A stretch of 64,000 bases of DNA from Acholoe squamosa. Lineage: Eukaryota > Annelida > Polychaeta > Phyllodocida > Polynoidae. The position numbers were made by a program, and so were the translations under genes. The stretch covers positions 33,270,950 through 33,334,949 of the forward strand of contig OX439047.1 in the NCBI GenBank assembly GCA_949317995.1. Direction: 5' to 3'. Positions 23,224 to 34,394 of the stretch are shown piece by piece. The notes under the pieces were generated by a model. It saw only the letters and a list, made by a program, of their open reading frames with translations. It was not told the DNA's origin and made no database searches. Position 1 is the first letter of the stretch. Each line of letters opens with the position of its first letter.

Positions 23224-26200
23224 GAGTAGTAGACAGGAAAGAGCTTGGGTGATATGTAGACATGCAGTAACATCAGTTGGGCAGGGACAGGGTGTATAAA
23301 GGGCATACTGTGTACAGCTGAGAACTCCACTAACATACCATGAAAGAAACTTGATGAGCGTTATCAGACCTGATACTCGGTCAGCCAGAAGTAGGGGGAT
23401 GGGCAGGGTAGGACACAGTTTTTGCATTGAGGGGTGGCGGGCTGTTAATCCAGGCTTGTATGTAGGTCGGTTCGTCTATATTACAATGGTTTAGCTTTTG
23501 TAGTTCAACTTTGACTTTTGGTGCGCCAGTCATAATATCTTGTCATATCTCAGGGGTATTACCAGGGGTATTCAACTGTTAAAGATCTATTTTCCCATTT
23601 GCATCCTCTTTCCAGCAGCCAGGCCTGTTCTTTCCAAATCAGATCCAATATGTATCCTATACAATGCTCCTCTCTTAATACTCCCATCCCATTCTGCTCA
23701 CCACTCTTGTCCGGATATGTGACACTTACTGACAGATGTTGTGATAGAGGAGAGATATTGGAGAGAGAAGCGCGGGATGGGGGAATGGGGATACTGTCAG
23801 TAAACCCATTTCAAGATGACAGGTCTGTTCTCATATTGTCTAAAATTTATCTATATAAATAGGTGTTTCTTTCTGGTGAAAATATAGGCTACTGCTGTCT
23901 TCTTTTGTCTTGACCAAACGAACAGAGAAACAACTATGGCATTCACCTATTGTGAACTTTAGGTTTAACATGGCTTGAATAATATTATGTTCTTGTTTTC
24001 ACTTCGATTCATGTCCTCTGGCATTGTTGCCAAGTTTGATCTGCAAAAACCATTGAGGCGTGGCTGCTTAATTGAATGTCTTTAATTGGACATGAGTAAT
24101 TAGATTGACCCAAAGTAAACTGAGATTGCCTCAGGGAGAGCTACTTCAATGGTCACAGCCATGGGCAAACCGCATTTGACAGTTCTTGAATTAAAGCAGT
24201 GAATTTACCGGCAACTTTCAAGTGACTTCATGGACCTTTACTACTTTAAATTGCAGACAAATTTTAAGAACTGCTCCGAGAATGATATGGATGGCTGACT
24301 CGTAATTCTTCATTGATTAAAGACCCAACACATCTGACAGAAGACTTGGACTGAGAGAGTGCTTTATCTCTTTCATTTTCTAAATCGAATTCTTCAATTC
24401 TCCAATTTAATGCTCGGCCTCCCTGTTTTAAATGCTAATTCAATTAATATCAAATGCTCCTGACCGTAAAATGTTATAATTAATGATCAGGTTTCCCAGG
24501 TTCTTTCTTAGCTAAATTGTAAATCGATAGCAAATATGAGATTGAGATCCAAAATTGAATTCCCAGGAAAGTTACTTGATTCTTTTTTGAATGGAGAATC
24601 TTCAATGGGACTGAGCAGATCGAAAATCATAGCGAGTATTCATATATTATTAATCAAACTAGGCATTAAATCACCAATTTTTTTTTCTCACTAATCCCCT
24701 TCTAGAAAGGATGTATGATAGGGCTGACTTGCATTTCACCATGCGAAGCCATTAATGGTACTAAATAGCGCTAACTAAAATTAGTGCGAACTGACCTTCT
24801 GTGCTAGAAATTTAACACAAAACCATTGGTGATCCTTCTACAATCCTCTGCATGGACTCTAATACAGGTACTTTTTGGAGTACAACTCACACATGATACG
24901 GAGCCATTATGGCAAAAGAAATTGTGCACAATGGCTGTAAGCTATATCTTCTGAACAAGCACTTGAGATGCACCTTAGCTTGATTTCTGGAGTGACAGAC
25001 CGGCAGACCTATTCCCATAATTGGGACTTATTCACCAGTGCCAAACCATGCCATCAATATCCCTTTTTCTGCTTTGCACAGCTTGTACTTGATAAAATAG
25101 TAAGTGGATGCTTTCGTGTCGTGTTTGGGTTCCATCTCTCTCTTCCCACTCGACCAGTAGCCATTAATTCAGGATAACTAGTCCCTTTTCTGACCTTTCA
25201 TAGAGGAAGACAGGAGGTGAAGAGTTCTCAGTAGTAGGGGATTACAACAAAGCACATGTGTCATAATATGAAGACAATAATGACGTATTACAAGGCAGTC
25301 CTAAAGAGTATTATGTCAAATTGAAACTGGCAGATGCTGGGTCACACACCTTAAATGGATTCTTGGCATTATAGGTAGATCTAGTATATTAAGCCAAGAG
25401 AAGAGTCTCTTTCCATGGATATTACACACGGTATTAGTGTTTTAATTCAAATACAGTCCACTTCAGAAAACAAAATGATAAATATGAAAATAATCATTAA
25501 GTACCAGGGATAACCCCCACATTTATGGGTTGTAGATTTTATAGAGGGTATACGACCATTTATATCAAAAGGCCTGGTGAACAGACATGCCTAAGGGATT
25601 GCTAATTGATATCCAATGTTTTCCAGATCTAACAGACAGGATCAGACTAATTGCAATATGCTGTCCTATGGGATTTTTACATTTTCCTTTGGCATACTTT
25701 TATCAGATGAGGATAATCTCTTAGGTAATCTCCACCCACGAGTTCGTAACCAGCACAGGGTATTAAAAGGCAAACCATGCTCTTGGAGGCTATAAATGTT
25801 CCCCCAACACAACAGACTGGGATTAAGGGCAGCAATTCAAATCCATTGCTCTCATTCTTCTTTTTTCATCAGCACTATTAAATAAGGATTATAATGATCT
25901 ACTAGAAGAGAAAATGAATCACAAAGTATCATATTCTGCATTTAATCACCCATTAGAGAGGCTTAGGTTGCAAATCCATGGCGCACCGAGAATTAAAGTT
26001 TCATATTGTTCTGGTTTCCTGTCAGACAAGATTTTCAATTAGGACAAGATGAGCACATATATAGTTAACAATCATTCACTTTTTAATTGCAAGTGAGGGA
26101 AATGTGACATGGGAAGTATATTTCTCACATCTATCCAGAGCATGTTGCTGTGTGTTCGTTGTTATCATTTAAGCAGGGTAATTGAATACACTTTTATACA
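23224..26200. other. No gene seen
   Basis: About 3 kb of AT-rich intergenic DNA without a supportable gene or clear repeat. Confidence 0.4.
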
Positions 26201-26491
26201 ATGCAAAGTGAAACTGGAGCACATGCAAATGACAGTGTAATGCATGTCTAATTTGGAGTAAATGTCATATAAAAATGAGTGTAGTTTTATAGCACAGGTC
26301 TCTTTAGTTATATGCCCCTCAAGCTTAAGGGACAATTGACCAATCAGACTCTAACAGATGTCTTATGAACAATGCCAGCCTATTTTACCGAAAGACAATG
26401 AATGGTTTTAAGGGTGCTTACTTGTTCTATACAGCTGTGAGTGACATGGCCTATATGTGTCACTACCAGAACAATTCAAGTTAACACAAAA
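26201..26491. repeat. Duplicated block A, copy 1
   Basis: About 290 bp that recurs almost unchanged at 28207-28500 (for example GTAATGCATGTCTAATTTGG and CAGCTGTGAGTGACATGGCC). It is non-coding. It lies some 2 kb away from its second copy, with unrelated sequence between. Confidence 0.85.
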
Positions 26492-27713
26492 GCAGGATTC
26501 ATGGGATTCCAAGCTTGATAAGGGATCTAATGAGCTGTCCTGATGGGCTTTCTTAAACAAAAAACAATTAATTGGTAGTCTATAGATTTATGTTTCAGCA
26601 GGTCCCTCATAAACAAACTAGTACATTGTAGATTCCACTGGGAAGCTACTACAAAGTGTGATTTATGGTCAGTTACACACTCTTGTATTTCAATCCTTAT
26701 CTATAGATGGTTTAAGTGAACTTGTATGATATTATGGGTTATTTCAATGTTAGACAGAATTCACAAGGAGAGGCCTCCAAGGTACAATGCCAAGTTCAAT
26801 AAATGTATTAAGAAATTAATTACAGATAGATCTAGTGTACATTGTACTACAGTTCCAATGCCTCACAGTTTCGAATGCATCAGATCCCTAATGTGGAATG
26901 CTGAATTCAATTAATGTATTGAGTATTTAAAGATATATAGATTTACTTTAATACTACAGTTCAACTGACTCACAGTTTCAAATGTGATAGATCTCTGGGA
27001 TATTATATAACCATGTTCAGCTATATTGATTACAATTGTGACGAGGCTAGCTAAGCATTTGTGAAATCAGCACATCAGCACCTATTATTTCATGAATACA
27101 CCCTTTATGTACAGGTATACAGTGCCAGGTTATAGATAGTTCATGACCCTCATTGTAGAATAACACAGTAGGCCCCAGGTGGAAGATGGGACCCATGGTC
27201 TACTACTAATGGATTATACACACAACACATCAGCTGACAGCACCTTGCTTTTTTGCATGGGATGGGAGAGGTAATGGCATCTCTAGGGGTGACATGGAAT
27301 GTAATTGCGACAGTCCATTAGAACAAAGGGTCTACATACCTATCAGGATAATTTGGTAGTGTAGTTACTGTGTTACTGCTCTATGGTGGGTACAACTAAA
27401 GTGCCAATATAAAGTAAAGATGACATATATGCTTACCTGGAATCTTTATCTACAGAGCAACCTAAATGAGCTCTAATTTAATTGGAATCTCCTGCTAATC
27501 AATAAGGAAATAGGGTAGATTAACCAAAAGACAACCGTTCCTGTGCAGGTTTTCAATAAGGGAAATGCAGTAGCTAATAATATCTTTGAGTCTAATAGGT
27601 CCTTAGGGTTCCCCAAGGTACTAAGTGAAAGACAATTATTTGGTCTTTTTGACCAATTACCTTTCTCAAATCCATGTGTAACATTTATCTATTGTTTTTC
27701 ATCATTTCTAAGA
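26492..27713. other. No gene; weak tandem repeat at about 26770-27000
   Basis: Two diverged units of about 115 bp share AATTCAATWAATGTATT, ACTACAGTTC and CTCACAGTTTC words, which suggests an old local duplication. No supportable coding frame. Confidence 0.4.
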
Positions 27714-28181
27714 CCATCTTAGTTAGTCTATTTTCAACTTGAGATGACCACCTTGCACCTTGAGTGGACCACTTGATAACTACCCTTTTAATGGCACTAT
27801 GATCATTAAACTATTATTTGAAAAAAAAAGTTTCTTCTATATAGATATGTGATTCAACACAGAAATAGAAAAAGCCCACTCACCCCCTCACAGGCGTACC
27901 TTTTACCGTGTTGATCCACATATGCAGTAAAATGGTGTAATTAAACCTATTGCCTCATAAGAAAATATATGTTTTTAGAGTGACTCAATTAGAATGGAAA
28001 TTGGCCATGGATATTGTAAATCTCATTAAAATAGAGGTGGTATTTCCAACCCTGCATTATAGAGGCTTTGTTTCTAATGTTCTTTTATAGACCTTCAATA
28101 TGGACTATAATAATCCCTTCCTTTATCATCACAATCTCAGTATCATATACTTCCTATACACAGTAATAACCATAGCATTAC
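27714..28181. repeat. Duplicated block B, copy 1
   Basis: About 470 bp matching 28501-28969 with small differences. It starts at CCATCTTAGTTAGTCTATTT and ends at ACCATAGCATTAC. Non-coding. Confidence 0.85.
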
Positions 28182-28206
28182 GATTTAGGGTGCTTTGCTG
28201 AAGTAC

Positions 28207-28500
28207 ATGCAAAGTAAAACTGGAGCACAATGTGCAAATGACAGTGTAATGCATGTCTAATTTGGAGTAAATGTCATATAAAAATGAGTGTAGTTTTATA
28301 GCACAGGTCTCTTTAGTTATATGCCCCTCAAGCTTAAGGGACAATTGACCAATCAGACTCTAACAGATGTCTTATGAACAATGCCAGCCTATTTTACTGA
28401 AAGACAATGAATGGTTTTAAGGGTGCTTACTTGTTCTATACAGCTGTGAGTGACATGGCCTATTTGTGTCACTACCAGAACAATTCAAGTTAACACAAAA
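28207..28500. repeat. Duplicated block A, copy 2
   Basis: Second copy of 26201-26491, directly joined at 28500/28501 to the second copy of block B and preceded by the first copy of B. Confidence 0.85.
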
Positions 28501-28969
28501 CCATCTTAGTTAGTCTATTTTCACCTTGAGATGACCACCTTGCACCTTGAGTGGACCACTTGATAATTACCCTTTCAATGGCACTATGATCATTAAACTA
28601 TTATTTGAAAAAAAGTTTCTTCTATAGATATGTGATTCAACACAGAAATAGGGAAAGCCCACTCACCCCCTCGCAGGCATACCTTTTACCGTGTTGATCC
28701 ACATATGCAGTAAAATGGTGTAATTAAACCTATTGCCTCATAAGAAAATGTATGTTTTTAGAGTGACTCAATTAGAATGGAAATTGGCCATGGATATTGT
28801 AAATCTCATTAAAATAGAGGTGGTATTTCCAACCCTGCATTATAGAGGCTTTGTTTCTAATGTTCTTTTATAGACCTTCAATATGGACTATAATAATCTC
28901 TTCCTTAACTTTATCATCACAATCTCAGTATCATATACTTCCTCTACACAGTAATAACCATAGCATTAC
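28501..28969. repeat. Duplicated block B, copy 2
   Basis: Second copy of 27714-28181. The abrupt A/B junction at 28500 shows that A was placed between two copies of B, or that a B-A unit was duplicated and partly lost. Confidence 0.85.
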
Positions 28970-31179
28970 AGTAAAGATTGAAATGTATGCATCAGAGCAT
29001 AATCCAGTAAAGATTTCTATCCCAAACTATTCTGGCCATGAATCTTGTGATGTAATCCTACATAATCATTGGTTTCTATTCAACTAAATGTATAATTAGG
29101 TGTATAAGGAGTGGTCAACTCAAGGGGAAATAGTGGTCATCTCAAGGTGAAATCGGTATGTTCTAGGAAATAAGTCCTATCCAGAAAGTATTTAATATTT
29201 CTGCACTTTTCCTTATTCTATCATTTAGCAAAGATATTTATCAATTCATAGAGTCAAAATGTTGTATATGTGAGCACTTGTCATCTTCAAATTATTGAAC
29301 CAAAGTTTGAGAATGCTGATGAAATGGCCAGCTGGTCATGGTAAAAACATTCAAACATGGGAACTTTAGTGTATTATCATGATTGACAATTACTTCATAT
29401 ATTCCAGGACATCATTCTATGGGGTACTATAACACCTCTATTTCAATAATATCAGGGTTCAAGACCAATACAGAGAGTGAGAAAATCTAGCTGACAGGTG
29501 GTCAACACTACGTATGTGGTCGTCTTTAGGTTAATCTACCCTAATACCAAGCTGTATCAGATGAATAGGAAGTAAATACTTATTGTAGTAGCTAGGTCCC
29601 CAGGGTCTTGACTAAGGGGTTCCATTATACTTTTATATAGGGTTATTTTGGGCGCCATCTATTTGTAATTTTGATATCTCTATAGTCTTTAGATATGCAC
29701 CAATAAGCGCCTACAAGTATCAAAATTGATATACATTATAAACTATGTAATGAATAAGCCCTGTAGTTGAATAAGTACAGATCGAACGGTATTGACATTT
29801 ATAATTGGCAGGGTACAGACCATTACATTATCTTCATACTATGTTCAGCCTAACTGGATAACTTGAATTGTCCAGCCCCAGACATATATTTGTTTAAGGG
29901 TACAACTTATAAATACAGGTATGAGAAGAATGGACACTGTGATACTCCATAGCTTGAGAAAGGTTCTTCACATTACAATTCTTTAGATACAAATGTTACA
30001 TAGTTGGACACATTGATATTAAGATGCAGGCACTCAGGTCTGCACAGCATGAACAAAATCTTTACAGATAAATACAAGTTGCAGAAAAAGTCAGACTGAG
30101 ATAGAATATGTCAACTAATTTTTATAGTGTCTTTTAAATACCAGATGAACAGTCTTGTCATAAACCGTGTAATCTTGTCTTAATGTCAACCTATACCAGT
30201 TATGGTTATAGGTGTGTGACTTCCGATTTCTCAGACTCTTAGGAACTGTCTAATTGGGATAGATGTTAGTTTATTGGTTCTACTTGCCAAGAGTGCAACA
30301 TGGAATCACATTGTTCTTATCTGACATTAATTTCAAACTATCAAACCTATTTTGTCTGCCAGCTGCCCATGTAATTATTGCTGAGCTATCTGTCTCTGTC
30401 CCTGTATGTCTGTCTCTCTCTGTCTGTCTGTCACTCTGTCTCTCTCTCTGTCTCTCTTTCTTTCCTAATACTTGGCTAGTCATACTAATATCTGGCAGGT
30501 ATTGAGTCAGAACCTTATCATGGGTACTTCTTTTATTAATGCACAGCCATGCCTATTTATTTCATATTATTGTTACCCAGCTGTAGAGGATTCAACTAAA
30601 TCCCTCTTGGACATAATTTCCAGTAGCTAGAAACAGCTAATCTCTGTTTATGTGGAAATCAGTCAAATAGGCGTAACTGCTACTCTCAATGTAATGTGCT
30701 GCTACCTGCTACAGTGAAGTATTCCCATTGTTTAAGAGACTCTGTCTGTCTTCATTATCACATTTTCCTGCCAAAAATGTTTAGTAACCGGTGTGACCGA
30801 AAGGGTAATGTTTCTATTCTCAGCCACTGAACCCTCCCCTTCTACCTGTCTCTCAAAGAATGATTTTCTTCAGGGTAAGTAATGTTATCATCTTATGGTG
30901 CAAGCCTTCATCTGGACTAAATCACCTTAATCAAAATTTACCATTGGGCTGGTGCTGGACACTAAAGGAGGAAGCACATGCTTGAGGACTGTTATTCAAG
31001 CATTGTATCTCTCAATAGAAATGTCATTTCCATGTTAAGTACTGCAAATGCTACTTTTAAAGTTTAAAACCAATTCTTTTTAGACCCAAAATTCGATTGC
31101 TTTGACCTCAATCCAAAAGATTTATACTTTAATGCTAACCCACATAATCTGATAAAAGGAAAAAAAGTCAAAGACAGAT
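28970..31179. other. No gene; TCTG/TCTC microsatellite at about 30390-30462
   Basis: About 2.2 kb of AT-rich spacer. The only repeat is a (TCTG)n/(TCTC)n microsatellite, which makes spurious open frames on both strands. Confidence 0.45.
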
Positions 31180-31599
31180 TGTAATAATCACAAAAGACCA
31201 GACGCAGTAAATAAAGTTCTACAACAGTCAAAGGTGTTTTGTTTATTCCTTAGTAGCCTTATGACTAACAGCTCTCATTAATTCTTGTAATCTCATCAAC
31301 TTTCTCGCTTGTGATGAAATGCCTGCCCTTACAGGCCGTCGCCAATCGGAACCACCGAACCCCGGAGCCACCGACAGTACGTCTGCCACCTGGAAGTCTC
31401 TGATTGCATCTGACCTCTCCGACCACCGAGTCACCTTTTATGCTGTGACGTAACGGATGTGACATCACACGATGCTACGGTGTCGCCTCCAGGCGGGACA
31501 GACCCCTACTAGCGCTCCCGAACCGGTGGTTGCCACCAGACCACCTGACTAACATTAACAATACTTATATAAGTGTACACAAGTGATATGATCACTACA
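31180..31599 (-). mobile_element. 420 bp LTR of a minus-strand LTR retroelement
   Basis: Read on the minus strand, the block starts TGTAGTGATCA and ends TGATTATTACA, the TG...CA form of an LTR with matching short inverted ends. It holds TATATAAG near its start and AATAAA about 55-65 bp before its end, in the order expected for U3-R-U5. It is preceded by a polypurine tract (AACGAGGGGAGAG on the minus strand, plus coordinates 31600-31612). This marks it as a 3' LTR. No second copy is visible in the window, so neither an LTR pair nor an LTR-based age can be given. Fossil element. Confidence 0.7.
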
Positions 31600-31803
31600 C
31601 TCTCCCCTCGTTACTTTAAACTTAGTATCTCAAAAAAAGTAAGAATTACACTGACCCCGTAGGCCGAAACATCCCTAGAACTACTTATATATCCCAACTA
31701 TGCTTATTAAGAGCACCTGCAGTGGGCCCCCATTTCTACTGTGAATTTATGCATATCCAGTAATGATTTATCAATAACCAATAACTATGATACAGGATCA
31801 GGT

Positions 31804-33640
31804 CTAGAAGGGCGCTGTAATATGGATGCTGACTGGTGGGCACCTCCCCGTATGGCTCTGCTCAGGATCCCTTCCTTGTCCCGGACCTCCGGTTAGTGTC
31901 TCCTGTGCCGCTGCTGCTCCAACGTAACTGGGATGGGACCAGGGTTTCTCGATGGCCCACAAAGAAGGGTTTCTTGGCAGGTACTCCATCCCCCACCAGT
32001 ACTCCCCCATCCCGCAGACCACCATACTCCTCCCCCCCTCCTTTTCGCTTGTCTCCCAGTCCGTGGCCTCTCTCTCTCCCCCTAATGCATCCAGGCTGGA
32101 CACCCAATGGAGGCCCGTCGGCTCCTTGACCCCAACCACCGCTGCCTCTCAATTCCTGACTTCACCTTCCCGCCGTCTCTGGATGCCCGTGCATCCTCGG
32201 CCGAGTACCAGCTACCCTATCCGGACTCCTTAGGCGTCTCGGCTGGGCCTCGGTTGGGATGTGCGGGTAGTCTCATCCCGGATCATTCCATGGATCCTCT
32301 CCTCCAGGTCCCCACTAAAAGCAGCCGGCGCTGAGACAGGGGGTCTCACCGCCACGGGAGCAGGTCCTGGTGCCCTGGGTACCATAGAGGCTCCCCCCAA
32401 GGATGGTGGGGGAAACCCCATAGGTGTGCCCACTGACGTGGCCCCGACGGGACGTGGCGGTGGCGGAGGTGGAGGTTGTGCAGTACCAGGGATCCCTCTC
32501 GGTGTCCATCTCTGTACTGTAGTCGCGTAATAGTGGGTCTGGTCGGTAGCCGGCCTTATGAGTTCGACCCAGCCGTGTGCCCTACCCCTAACCGGGGTAT
32601 ACTTCTCTCCCAAGTCCGGCGATGGGGCCAGTCTGGAGGCCCACTTTTGCAGGCAATCGGGCTGCTCCACCCTCTTGCAGGGAATGCATTCAGGGTGGGC
32701 CCCGTACCACACCGGCCGACCCCCTAGGGGATCCATCCCCTCCAGGCGAGGTAACTCGGGCTCTCGGGGTCACTCAGGGACACCTTCACCCCATTCGTCA
32801 GTCCACTCATCCCTCCGACGGCAACATGGACCCCTACGATACCAGCCCTGGTAACCCATTCTCTCATTGAATTCATCGCGCTCTCGTCTCTGGTCGTACT
32901 CGTCATATCCTCTGTGTCTCCCTTCTCTCCTCCATTCTCTATCTCTCCATCTCGGCCACTTGTCCCTCTTTCTCTCTCTCCTCTCTCACTCTCTCTTGGC
33001 TGCTCTCTCTCTGTGTCCCTCCCCTCTCTCTCCCCTCTCTCTTTGTCTTCCCTCTGTTTCTCCTCTCTCTCGCTTCTCTCGCACCTCTGCTTGTTTTTCC
33101 TCTCTTTCTCGTCTGACTCTCTCATCCCTCTCTTTCTTTTCCTTTGCATTTAGCTCCTCCCACTCCTTTCTTTCTCTTTATTCCTTTTGTTCTTGCTCCT
33201 CTTTATCCCTCTTCATCCTCTCCTTCTCCTCCTCTTTCTCTCTCTTATCTTTGTCTTCTTTCTCTCTGCGCCTCTCCTTCTTCTCTCTTTCCCATTTTTT
33301 CTTTATCCTCTTTATCCTACGCTTTTCCTTCTCCTCCCTCTCTCTCTTCTCCTTATCCTCTTTCTCTCTATGTTTATCCTTCTCCTCCTTCTCATCCTTT
33401 TCTCTGCGCCTCTCCCTTTTCTCCTTATCCTCCCTCTCTTTGCGTCTCTCTTTTTCCTCCCTCTCTCTCTGTTCTTTATCCTCCTTCTCTTTCCTCCTTC
33501 TCTCTCAACGCTCCCTGTCCTCCCTCGTACCCTTCTCCTCTTTGTCTTTCCTCTCTCTGTCATGCTGGCTGTCCTTCTCCCCAGATTCTTCCTTCTCGCC
33601 TCCCCTCTCTTTCTTAACGCTCTTCCGCTCGCTATGTTTT
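31804..33640 (-). mobile_element. 3' internal region of the minus-strand LTR element (charged and Pro-rich frames)
   Basis: Minus-strand open frames lie just upstream of the polypurine tract and LTR. The first part (about 33640-32870) encodes a Lys/Glu/Arg-rich, coiled-coil-like segment and explains the TC-rich plus strand. The later part holds the Cys pair ECIPCKRVEQPDCLQ and a proline run (PPPPPPPRP). I recognise no integrase, RT or envelope domain, so this is an accessory or terminal frame of unknown role. It is a fossil with several breaks. A 15-base direct repeat, ATCAATAACCAATAA, flanks the block on both sides (31770 and 33644). Confidence 0.5.
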
Positions 33641-33643
33641 GTC

Positions 33644-34394
33644 ATCAATAACCAATAATTATAATGAACGGGTATAACAGGGTACACTTATGTGGGTATT
33701 TATTGTATGCTGTGTTATGTGTGTATTTATTGTATGCTATACGAGAGAGTGCTATAGGAGTCCTGTGTAGGGTTTATGGTAGCTAGAGTTTATGGTAGTT
33801 GTGGAATGCTGTAGACGGCGATGGAGTCGACGAGATCTGGTCAGGTAGATTCTGTAGGAAGAAGGAATATGTGTGAGCCAAGTACATGGCGTCTGAGAGG
33901 TGTAATGGGTTAGTGAGAGACAGGTGAGGAGTTAGTATTGTGAGAGCGGTTGAGGAAGCAACACATACTCCTGGAGTAGACGAGGATGAAGCTGTTTAGT
34001 ATCTAGTATTACACTTAGCCAATGTAAGAACGGATTAAGCAGGATCTCTATGGCACCTATATCTCTCTAGAAGCACTGGATTGTTAGAACATGAACTGCT
34101 TGTGTGAATAGACTGATGTCGTTGAAGCTATATAGAACTGAGTGGAATCACCTAACAACTGTAACTGTGAATAACAAGTGAACAATAAATGGTGACTTGT
34201 ATTGGCGTCTTGGTGTTGGTTAAAAGAATGGGCTAGGCCAACATCATACCACTAGAGTTAGTCTTCCCAATACGTGAGATCAGTGGAGCGAGCTGATAAT
34301 AACTACACAAGTGAGACCACATTAATATACACATAAACACAACCCACACAGCCCAGATGGTGGAGAATTAGTGGTTGGGCTTATCATTGTACTG
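33644..34394 (+). other. Leader / possible 5' LTR region of the plus-strand retroelement
   Basis: No coding frame. The region has AATAAA at about 34186 followed by GT-rich sequence, a TGATAATAACTACA word at about 34297-34310 that resembles the LTR end seen at 31.2 kb, and a TGG-initial stretch (TGGTGGAGAATTAG, about 34358) that could be a primer-binding site. These are weak signs of a 5' LTR and leader. No matching 3' LTR was found downstream of the envelope, so the border is not fixed. GTGTATTTATTGTATGCT repeats twice near 33700. Confidence 0.35.

Noticed and set aside
30263-30505. 80-codon plus and 67-codon minus frames
   Set aside because: Caused by the TCTG/TCTC microsatellite.
31836-32530. 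Plus-strand Pro/Ser/Thr-rich frames
   Set aside because: Antisense to the minus-strand retroelement frames; composition-driven.
32867-33658. 263-codon plus-strand Ser/Leu-rich frame and overlapping plus frames
   Set aside because: Shadow of the TC-rich strand opposite the Lys/Glu/Arg-rich minus frames; low complexity opens every frame.
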